Shown one piece after another: positions 1 through 4,384 of a stretch of 5,273 nucleotides of DNA. Below the pieces are notes generated by a model. It was not told the DNA's origin. It ran no database searches and saw only the letters and a list, made by a program, of their open reading frames with translations. Position 1 is the first letter of the stretch. Every line of letters begins with the position of its first letter. Both the position numbers and the translations under genes were made by a program. The stretch comes from JBDLID01 sp039715055 (GTDB taxonomy: Bacteria > Desulfobacterota > Desulfobulbia > Desulfobulbales > Desulfocapsaceae): the NCBI GenBank assembly GCA_039715055.1, contig JBDLID010000181.1:1-5273 (forward strand). The letters are read 5' to 3'.

Positions 1-50
1 AGCCCGGACGGCTGCGGCCGAGCCCCCATGGATGGGTTCATGGCGTCCCA
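1..50. repeat. GC-rich self-complementary intergenic element, cut by the window edge
   Basis: This GC-rich block has several nested complementary arms. GGACG at 6-10 can pair with CGTCC at 44-48. Inside these lie CGGC/GCCG (9-12 and 17-20, 4-base loop) and CCCAT/ATGGG around the centre of CCCATGGATGGG (about 26-37). Sequence beyond position 50 is abruptly A/T-richer. The layout resembles the dispersed palindromic intergenic elements seen in many proteobacteria; the CATGGATG...GGCGTCC pattern is familiar to me from such repeats, but I cannot confirm copy number here. Frame 1 is also open from the left edge to a TAG at 139-141, so it could instead be the tail of an upstream plus-strand gene. 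Confidence 0.35.
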
Positions 51-186
51 CAAATCAAACAGTTACTACTCGAGCCAGATGCAGCATACTGTTTTAAAGA
101 ACAAGATTCGATTCGGGCAGAGGGGGCTGAGTTTCATTTAGAGCCACTAAAAAAATAGAAAAGAGAAAGCATAAGTTCCTATATGT
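51..186. other. Non-coding A/T-rich stretch downstream of the nitroreductase gene
   Basis: No convincing gene is present. Read on the minus strand, the DNA just after the nitroreductase stop codon is T-rich, with a run of seven T (complement of the A run near 150-156) about 30 bp downstream. I found no clear GC-rich stem directly before the T run, so it is not called as an intrinsic terminator, although transcription of the minus-strand gene may end around here. Confidence 0.4.
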
Positions 187-798
187 TCACTCACTGTTCT
201 CTTCTAAGAAGACCGGTTCCAGCAGGATATCGCTTAACGACCGCTTGGGGACATGGTGGATGCCCTGATCGTCACGCCAGTAGCGGATATCGCCATCCTT
301 ATCTGTTTCCTCCAGTACCACTTCTTCTGCAGGGTAGCCAAGAGCAATAACCAGCAGAGGTTTAAAGCGTTCATCAAGTTTGAAAATACGACTGACACTA
401 CTTTTTGAAAAGGAACCGATACGACAGCCAAAGATATTCATCTGTGCTGCTCCGAGAAGCAGGTTCTGACTACCAATGCCCAGGTCGAAGTGAGCCTCGC
501 ATTCTGGCCCTTTGCACCTGTTTAAATCCAGCAAACAGATGATATAAGCCGCAGGCCTTTCCCCTTGGTCCGGTCCTGGCCAGTCTTTGAGGTATCCGGC
601 CCAGCCGAGGAGGGGAAAGATTCTATCGCAATGTTTCTCTTCGCTGAGCACCATATAGCGAAGAGGCTGGCTGTTGCGGGCGGATCCTCCAAGCCGTGTA
701 AATTCCAGTAACTCCACCAGCTTTTTGCGTGGAATCTTCTTCTTTTGAAACCTGCGGACAGTGCGGGTCTTTCTGATCAATTCAGTGATGTTTTCCAT
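187..798 (-). CDS. Nitroreductase-family FMN-dependent oxidoreductase
   Basis: The 203-residue product belongs to the nitroreductase-like flavoprotein family: usually homodimeric cytoplasmic enzymes that hold FMN and transfer electrons from NAD(P)H to nitro compounds, quinones or other acceptors. Visible family features are the N-terminal RTVRRF segment (residues 12-17), which contributes arginines to the FMN phosphate, GSARNSQPLRY (38-48, counterpart of the usual SxxNxQP motif), DLGIGSQNLLLGAAQMNIFG (105-124) and LLVIALGYPAEEV (148-160). The tail GDIRYWRDDQGIHHVPKRSL (169-188) marks a subgroup common in anaerobes, to judge from memory. Length is normal and no residues seem to be missing. The ATG at 798 lacks a clear ribosome-binding site. 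The gene lies 113 bp downstream of the stress-protein gene on the same strand and may share its transcript. The natural substrate cannot be read from the sequence. Confidence 0.93.
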   Translation of the reverse strand: MENITELIRKTRTVRRFQKKKIPRKKLVELLEFTRLGGSARNSQPLRYMVLSEEKHCDRIFPLLGWAGYLKDWPGPDQGERPAAYIICLLDLNRCKGPECEAHFDLGIGSQNLLLGAAQMNIFGCRIGSFSKSSVSRIFKLDERFKPLLVIALGYPAEEVVLEETDKDGDIRYWRDDQGIHHVPKRSLSDILLEPVFLEENSE

Positions 799-815
799 GT
801 CGGTTTAATGGTTGT

Positions 816-842
816 GCGTTGCTGGTGTTGGCCAACGCTTTT
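816..842. other. Hairpin around palindrome GTTGGCCAAC
   Basis: GCGTTG (816-821) and CAACGC (833-838) form a 6-bp stem with an 11-base loop. The perfect 10-bp palindrome GTTGGCCAAC (827-836) overlaps its right side. On the plus strand the stem is followed by TTTT (839-842), like a weak intrinsic terminator, but no plus-strand gene leads into it. On the minus strand it sits 18 bp before the nitroreductase start, where it could be an operator or leader hairpin. Function is undetermined. Confidence 0.35.
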
Positions 843-865
843 GACAGAGGGCGCAGCCTGGATTA

Positions 866-882
866 CCCTTCTCGGGGAAGGG
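866..882. other. Short hairpin after the universal stress protein gene
   Basis: CCCTTC (866-871) and GAAGGG (877-882) make a perfect 6-bp stem with a 5-base loop, 30 bp beyond the stop codon of the minus-strand stress gene. A T-rich tract lies before the stem in the minus-strand direction, not after it, so this is not a canonical rho-independent terminator. It might stabilise the 3' end of the transcript or act as a processing site. Confidence 0.35.
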
Positions 883-911
883 AGAAAGAAATATGGAGTG
901 GAGGGGCGGCC

Positions 912-1841
912 TTAACCGACGACCCACAGGGCCATGTCCTGGGTTGATTTTACCATCCGGTCCGAGACCCCGCCGAAAAGCCCCTTGGCCATGCCGACCC
1001 CCCGTCGGCCAAGAATCACCGTGCCGCAGTCATATTTTTTTGCCTGGCGCAGGATGCCGTGGGATTCTTCCAGGTCCATGCTCTCCGGCAAAACAATGAT
1101 ATTTTCCTCCGGGATTCCCGAGTCGGCAAGAAGGATTCGGGGGCCGTTGAAGAGGCAGCCTTTGCCGCTGAGATGGTCGTCGCACCATTTTTTCTCCCAG
1201 CGATCGTAAAACTGTTGGGCATCGCAGGTCACTTTCTTGCCCATGAAACGGCTGCAGTGATAGAGAAAGATCTTGATATCCGTTCGGTCGGCCAGGATAT
1301 GACCGAGGTGGTCAATGGCAAGCAGGCTGGGGAGCGAGCCGTCGACAGGGACCAGAAAGTTTTTTGACTTCACCTCGCCATCGATGATCCAGAGTGGAGT
1401 GGAGTGACATTTCTTGAATAATCCGCTTGAGACAGATCCCAGTAACGCCTCACTCATACGGTCAAGTCCTCTTCGTCCGACGAGAACGGCATCCACCAGC
1501 AGCCTCTCCACCTCGTGTTGGATTGTTGCGGCAATGTTGATGCCGGATACGTGAGAGGAGCTTGAAACCCTGTCGGGGTCAAAACCAAGCCTGACGAGTT
1601 TTTCTTCCGCTTTTTTCAGGCTGCGCTTCGCAACGGATATTTTCTTATCCAATGCCGGGTTAGTCGGTAGCAGGCTGTGTCGTCGGTCGGCAGGTTCCGG
1701 AATGACACCTCCGCTCGAGACGATGCAGGTCATGAGTGTGACATTGATTTCAGGCTGATCCCTGAAAACGGCAGCAGCATAGGTGAGTGACTGGTTGGAG
1801 TAGACCGAACCGTCAATCGCAATGAGGATCGTCTTTTCCAT
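912..1841 (-). CDS. Universal stress protein with two tandem UspA domains
   Basis: The 309-residue product has two UspA-type domains, roughly residues 1-155 and 158-309. Each starts with a beta strand ending in an aspartate (AIDGS, D10; PVDGS, D167). Each ends with the nucleotide-binding loop: G122-RR-G125, nine residues, then G135-S136 in the first; G278-RR-G281, nine residues, then G291-V292 in the second. The first fully matches the ATP-binding pattern G-2x-G-9x-G-S/T; the second has valine for the Ser/Thr. Usp proteins are cytoplasmic and linked to survival of starvation, oxidative or redox stress. I chose the ATG at 1841: the fold begins right after it, and the promoter at 1920-1948 would put transcription start about 70 bp upstream. 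A GTG 60 bp further upstream (1901) would add 20 residues unlike the family and lie almost on the transcription start. The ribosome-binding site is weak. Confidence 0.95.
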   Translation of the reverse strand: MEKTILIAIDGSVYSNQSLTYAAAVFRDQPEINVTLMTCIVSSGGVIPEPADRRHSLLPTNPALDKKISVAKRSLKKAEEKLVRLGFDPDRVSSSSHVSGINIAATIQHEVERLLVDAVLVGRRGLDRMSEALLGSVSSGLFKKCHSTPLWIIDGEVKSKNFLVPVDGSLPSLLAIDHLGHILADRTDIKIFLYHCSRFMGKKVTCDAQQFYDRWEKKWCDDHLSGKGCLFNGPRILLADSGIPEENIIVLPESMDLEESHGILRQAKKYDCGTVILGRRGVGMAKGLFGGVSDRMVKSTQDMALWVVG

Positions 1842-1919
1842 GAAAATCCGGAAGTGTTTTGAACTGAGTTGGCCTGGTCCCTGTGCGCAGCAGAGAACCA
1901 CTGTGCATCTCTATATATC

Positions 1920-1948
1920 AGTGTAGGGAAAATTGTTATTGAAGTCAA
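1920..1948 (-). promoter_or_regulatory. Sigma-70 type promoter of the universal stress protein gene
   Basis: On the minus strand a TTGACT -35 box (1943-1948) and a TACACT -10 box (1920-1925) are separated by exactly 17 bp. The match to TTGACA/TATAAT is five of six and four of six. Transcription would start near 1913, giving a leader of about 70 nt before the ATG at 1841. It could also serve the downstream nitroreductase gene. Confidence 0.6.
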
Positions 1949-1949
1949 A

Positions 1950-2282
1950 TGGTGAACCGGTGCTGATTCGATCACCTGGTAATCAGTAAGACCTGTTAAG
2001 GTTGTTTGGGGCGGATTGTCTCCTTGTAATTCCCAGAAAGGCCTACTGTGCAGGTATGCTGGTTAGAAACAGATTGGACCGTATTGGCAAGGCCCGGTGC
2101 TGGTAGTGGGTTGTCCCGAAAAACCCTGTCAATCCGCTTGTGTTGACCTCTTTGCTGCCGACCGCAGTTACCCAAGCCGTCACCGTGTAGATTGAATGAA
2201 AAAAGCTTGATTTGAAAGTGGTTTCGGGCCATACTGCCTCAATTTTGAAATTTTATTTACTCATTAAACTGGTTGAATCTCG
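1950..2282. other. Divergent intergenic region with nested complementary arms
   Basis: This stretch separates the divergent stress-protein and PilZ genes. Open frames here lack start signals and recognisable sequence. It does hold complementary segments: GCGGATTG (2011-2018) with CAATCCGC (2130-2137), extendable by two G-T pairs; inside it GGCCT (2040-2044) with AGGCC (2090-2094), and GGGTT (2108-2112) with AACCC (2122-2126). They could nest as one branched fold. A direct repeat ACCTGGTAA (1974-1982) / ACCTGTTAA (1991-1999), 17 bp apart, lies to the left. I could not match the region to a known riboswitch or RNA family; it lacks the conserved core of the cyclic di-GMP riboswitches as I know them. 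Confidence 0.35.
2207..2235 (+). promoter_or_regulatory. Candidate promoter of the PilZ gene group
   Basis: TTGATT (2207-2212) and CATACT (2230-2235) are 17 bp apart, each matching the sigma-70 consensus at four of six positions. Transcription would begin near 2242, about 40 nt before the PilZ start. Nothing better was seen between 2140 and 2282. The match is weak and could be chance in this A/T-rich segment. Confidence 0.33.
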
Positions 2283-2621
2283 ATGGAAGAACTTGCAGAA
2301 AAGAGAACGCGCGTCCGTACTCCCTTTGTCACGGAGGCAATTATCATCTCGGAAGCCGTAAACCTGAAGGCCGATGTTGAACTGTCCAACATCAGTATCA
2401 GCGGGATGTTTGTTGAGACGGATCAGGTTATTGAAAAAGGGACCCTCTGTGATGTGCAGATTATCATCAACGGAAAACACAGCCGCCTGATCATTGATGA
2501 TATTCAGGCAACGGTGGTCAGACATGAAGAGGGTGGTCTTGGTCTTAATTTCACCTCGGACATGGAGTGGTTCGTGCTTTTTAAAATTTATACCAGATAC
2601 GCAAAAGGTAATTATAGATGA
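2283..2621 (+). CDS. Single-domain PilZ protein, putative cyclic di-GMP receptor
   Basis: The 112-residue product is essentially one PilZ domain, the fold that binds the second messenger cyclic di-GMP and passes the signal to a partner. Both ligand-binding motifs are intact: RxxxR at R8-TRV-R12 and N/DxSxxG at N36-I-S38-IS-G41. The barrel-ending GGLGLNF (84-90) is also typical. There is no signal peptide, membrane segment or second domain, so it should be a cytoplasmic adaptor. An in-frame TGA at 2274-2276 leaves the ATG at 2283 as the first possible start, although no clear ribosome-binding site precedes it. Its stop overlaps the start of the next gene (ATGA), which suggests coupled translation with the exported protein downstream. 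The process it controls (motility, adhesion, export) cannot be told from this window. Confidence 0.9.
   Translation: MEELAEKRTRVRTPFVTEAIIISEAVNLKADVELSNISISGMFVETDQVIEKGTLCDVQIIINGKHSRLIIDDIQATVVRHEEGGLGLNFTSDMEWFVLFKIYTRYAKGNYR
2603..2608 (+). promoter_or_regulatory. Ribosome-binding site of the exported-protein gene
   Basis: AAAAGG lies 9 nt before the ATG at 2618 and inside the last codons of the PilZ gene. Together with the ATGA stop/start overlap it supports 2618 as the true start and translation by ribosomes finishing the PilZ gene. Confidence 0.6.
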
Positions 2622-3064
2622 AGAGATCAATACTTGCTGCTTCCATCGTACTGCTCCTGCTTGGCACCTGTTTTTCTGCCCATGCCAAGAGAGATATCGA
2701 GGCAAAGTTTTTTATTGAGGACGCACTGGCCAATCCAAAAATCCAGCAGGCACTTCGCAGTGAGGTCAGTCTTTATTGGGGAAATCAGCCTGTCCCTGCC
2801 AATAGTGTACAGATGCAGGAGATCAAAACCAGCAAGCGCTCCAACGGTATCGGCAAGGAGGACATAGAGGCCTGTCAATGGGCATTTGCCAGTGCCATAA
2901 GGGCTCTGCAGGATTCAGCGCGGCGGGCAGGCGGTAACGGTTTGATGAATATTCAATCCAATATCGATAATATTTTATCGTCGAGTGAGAACCAGTTCGA
3001 CTGTGCCGTGGGTTCGGTCATGGTCAATGTGGCCTTCAAGGCAACGATCATCAAGACTGACTGA
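2618..3064 (+). CDS. Small exported protein with two conserved-type cysteines
   Basis: The 148-residue product starts with a clear Sec signal peptide: MKR, a hydrophobic run (I5-G16) and a probable cleavage site AHA/K after residue 23. C18 is not in a good lipobox (threonine at -1), so a soluble periplasmic protein is likelier than a lipoprotein. The mature part has EACQWAF (C86) and FDCAVGSVMVNVAFKA (C129), flanking AGGNGLMNIQS (104-114). This arrangement resembles small exported proteins that databases often label 'excinuclease ATPase subunit', a name with no support here since no ATPase motif exists. C86 and C129 may form a disulfide. The GGNGLMNIQS part recalls the strand-turn of YbjQ-like folds, only as a loose resemblance. 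The gene overlaps the PilZ gene by 4 bp. Its molecular function is unknown. Confidence 0.85.
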   Translation: MKRSILAASIVLLLLGTCFSAHAKRDIEAKFFIEDALANPKIQQALRSEVSLYWGNQPVPANSVQMQEIKTSKRSNGIGKEDIEACQWAFASAIRALQDSARRAGGNGLMNIQSNIDNILSSSENQFDCAVGSVMVNVAFKATIIKTD

Positions 3065-3143
3065 TCATTGAGTTGTGGTGTCTGGAGCAACCGCTGATGA
3101 TATGTGCAGCCGGCTGCCAGTCAATCCCGGTTAAGCAATCCTG
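3065..3143 (+). other. Spacer between exported-protein and permease genes
   Basis: The 79-bp gap contains a perfect 12-bp palindrome, GCAGCCGGCTGC (3106-3117), with no T run after it, so it is not an intrinsic terminator. No promoter of quality was seen. The two genes could be cotranscribed, less tightly than the overlapping pair upstream. Confidence 0.4.
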
Positions 3144-3941
3144 ATGACCGGAATTATCCTTACCTATTGCCTGGTCGGTTCTGCGGCAGGCGTTATGGCT
3201 GGCCTGCTCGGTATTGGCGGCGGTCTGGTGATCGTCCCTATTCTGATCTATACCTTCAGTCTGCAGGGAGCGGATCCTGAACTGATCATGCATCTCGCCC
3301 TGGCCACCTCCATGGCGTCGATTATTTTCACATCCATCTCAAGTTTTTGGGCCCACCACAGGAGAGGAGCAGTACAGTGGGGGCTGGTTGCAGCCATCTC
3401 TCCCGGAATTCTTATTGGCACCTTTCTCGGTGCCTGTTTTGTTTCAACCCTTGCCACCGATATCCTGAAGTTGATCCTTGTTGTTTTTCTCTATGGCGCT
3501 GCGGCTCAGCTGCTTACCGGCCGTAGACCGAAAGCGGACAGGGAGATGGTTGGATGGGCCGGGCTTTTCTGCGCCGGCAGTGTCATCGGGGCTGTATCGA
3601 GTATGGTGGGTATTGGCGGCGGCTCCCTTTCCGTTCCCTTCATGGTCCGCCATAACATCACCATCCATCATGCCATTGGCACTTCGGCGGCCATCGGCTT
3701 TCCCATCGCCCTGGCAGGAACGGCGGGTTATGTCTTTTCCGGCTGGGGAAACTCCGCGCTACCTGCGTACTGCCTCGGCTATGTCTACCTGCCGGCCCTG
3801 GCGGGAATCTCTCTTTTCACCTTTGTCACCGCCCCGGTGGGCGTGATGCTGGCCCATCGGCTTGATGTGAAAAAGCTTAAACGGATTTTTGCCCTTCTCC
3901 TTATTGTCGTGGCCACCAGGATGGTGGTTGAGATCATCTGA
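3144..3941 (+). CDS. TauE/SafE-family (TSUP) anion permease
   Basis: The 265-residue integral membrane protein belongs to the TauE/SafE family, whose members move small, mostly sulfur-containing or organic anions (sulfite, sulfoacetate, taurine-related compounds) across the inner membrane. About eight hydrophobic helices can be drawn, near residues 5-35, 48-68, 78-100, 105-124, 137-165, 175-197, 206-231 and 246-265. The two-fold internal repeat is plain: GLLGIGGGLVIVP (20-32) in the first half and SMVGIGGGSLSVP (153-165) in the second, the family signature. Length is normal. An in-frame TAA at 3132-3134 makes the ATG at 3144 the first possible start; its ribosome-binding site is weak. It follows the exported-protein gene by 79 bp. 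The substrate cannot be deduced. Sulfite or a related anion would be a guess resting only on the family name. Confidence 0.93.
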   Translation: MTGIILTYCLVGSAAGVMAGLLGIGGGLVIVPILIYTFSLQGADPELIMHLALATSMASIIFTSISSFWAHHRRGAVQWGLVAAISPGILIGTFLGACFVSTLATDILKLILVVFLYGAAAQLLTGRRPKADREMVGWAGLFCAGSVIGAVSSMVGIGGGSLSVPFMVRHNITIHHAIGTSAAIGFPIALAGTAGYVFSGWGNSALPAYCLGYVYLPALAGISLFTFVTAPVGVMLAHRLDVKKLKRIFALLLIVVATRMVVEII

Positions 3942-3943
3942 CC

Positions 3944-3971
3944 ACAGGTCCGGCTGTTTACTCTTTTGCCG
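3944..3971 (+). terminator. Possible weak terminator after the permease gene
   Basis: Just after the permease stop, ACAG (3944-3947) and CTGT (3954-3957) form a short stem followed by a T-rich tract (TTTACTCTTTT). Alternatively CGGC (3951-3954) pairs with GCCG (3968-3971), followed by TTGGTCTTTT. Both stems are only 4 bp, so the call is tentative. Confidence 0.25.
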
Positions 3972-3992
3972 TTGGTCTTTTCTGCTGATATA

Positions 3993-4023
3993 ACCGGTTA
4001 ATAAAGTCATTGATTAACCTGGT
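3993..4023. repeat. Imperfect inverted repeat downstream of the permease gene
   Basis: ACCGGTTAAT (3993-4002) is complementary to ATTAACC plus GGT (4013-4019 and 4021-4023), with one unpaired T at 4020 and a 10-base loop: a 10-bp stem with one bulge. No T run follows, so it is not a standard terminator. It could be an RNA hairpin or a dyad for a DNA-binding protein ahead of the response-regulator gene. Confidence 0.4.
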
Positions 4024-4025
4024 CA

Positions 4026-4053
4026 TTGTCAAGATAGAGTAGGAAAGTAGACT
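4026..4053 (+). promoter_or_regulatory. Candidate promoter upstream of the response-regulator gene
   Basis: TTGTCA (4026-4031, five of six) and TAGACT (4048-4053, four of six) stand 16 bp apart. Transcription would start near 4060, immediately before the TGTRCCACA tandem repeat, leaving a leader of about 320 nt before 4381. A second, poorer candidate is TTGACT at 4257-4262 with AATATA at 4281-4286. Confidence 0.35.
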
Positions 4054-4065
4054 GTTGCTAAAAAA

Positions 4066-4084
4066 TGTACCACAATGTGCCACA
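4066..4084. repeat. Tandem TGTRCCACA repeat, 10-bp period
   Basis: TGTACCACA (4066-4074) is followed by TGTGCCACA (4076-4084), identical in eight of nine positions and offset by 10 bp, about one helical turn. Each copy has outer TGT...ACA dyad symmetry. Its place just after the candidate -10 box would suit an operator, but no regulator is identified. Confidence 0.4.
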
Positions 4085-4171
4085 TGAGGCAATCCGCTGT
4101 TTCTATCGGCCAATTAACTCTGGAGAGAATATGCCTTGAAAAGTACAGGCGGCGCGGATTTTATGTGTTAA

Positions 4172-4384
4172 ATGTTATCTCTCTTGAAGCTGATTACTGT
4201 TTCTTCGTGTTGCGCTTCAGCGACCGGAGAAGATCGATTCAGCAACAGGGAATACCTTGACTTTTTAATCATGCTTGATGAATATAGAGTAGAGAGATTG
4301 TTCTATAAGTTCAGGAAGTTCGGGCGATGGGAGTGGTTCCCACAGTCCAGCCCGGATCGATCCTGTATTGCGGAGAGTTCATGA
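4172..4384 (+). CDS. Doubtful small ORF overlapping the response-regulator start
   Basis: A 70-codon frame starts at ATG 4172, directly after an in-frame TAA, and ends in ATGA shared with the response-regulator start at 4381. The product would have a weakly hydrophobic N-terminus containing VSSC (residues 10-13), lipobox-like but with lysine at position 6 interrupting the hydrophobic run. A charged, aromatic stretch follows (EYLDFLIMLDEYRVERLFYK, about 28-47). No ribosome-binding site precedes it and I recognise no family. The overlap is the main argument in favour; it may simply be an untranslated leader. The other frame here (4075-4260) is no more convincing. Confidence 0.2.
   Translation: MLSLLKLITVSSCCASATGEDRFSNREYLDFLIMLDEYRVERLFYKFRKFGRWEWFPQSSPDRSCIAESS
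4372..4377 (+). promoter_or_regulatory. Ribosome-binding site deciding the response-regulator start
   Basis: GGAGAG, with its GGAG core 5 nt before the ATG at 4381, supports that start. An alternative in-frame ATG at 4327 has AGGAAG (4313-4318) 8 nt upstream and would add 18 residues ahead of the receiver domain. The in-frame TAA at 4306-4308 excludes anything longer. Confidence 0.55.

Noticed and set aside
1842..1901. N-terminal extension of the universal stress protein from a GTG at 1901
   Set aside because: The 20 added residues do not resemble the family, the Usp fold begins exactly at the ATG at 1841, and the promoter at 1920-1948 would place transcription start only about 12 bp before the GTG.
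2000..2160. Cyclic di-GMP riboswitch upstream of the PilZ gene
   Set aside because: The region lacks the conserved core sequences of the known cyclic di-GMP riboswitch classes as far as I can recognise them.
1996..2232. Minus-strand 78-codon open frame between the stress protein and PilZ genes
   Set aside because: No recognisable sequence, no ribosome-binding site seen, and it overlaps the complementary arms and the candidate PilZ promoter.
2640..2672. Lipoprotein signal for the exported protein, and a sigma-54 promoter-like TGGCAC
   Set aside because: C18 follows threonine, a poor lipobox, while AHA at 21-23 is a good signal peptidase I site. TGGCAC at about 2659 lacks the paired GC element at the required distance and lies inside the gene.
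3106..3117. Palindrome GCAGCCGGCTGC as a terminator between the exported-protein and permease genes
   Set aside because: It has no loop of its own beyond the palindrome centre and no following T run.
4122..4139. A two-codon upstream frame (ATG CCT TGA) after GGAGAGAAT
   Set aside because: A good ribosome-binding site before a minimal frame is intriguing, but it is far from the regulator gene and such short matches occur by chance.
4075..4260. Plus-strand 61-codon open frame before the response regulator
   Set aside because: The start lies inside the TGTRCCACA repeat, no ribosome-binding site is present and the product matches nothing I know.
4034..4292. Nine-base repeat ATAGAGTAG at 4034-4042 and 4284-4292
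   Set aside because: A single 9-bp match in A/T-rich DNA about 250 bp apart is expected by chance; the flanks do not continue the similarity.
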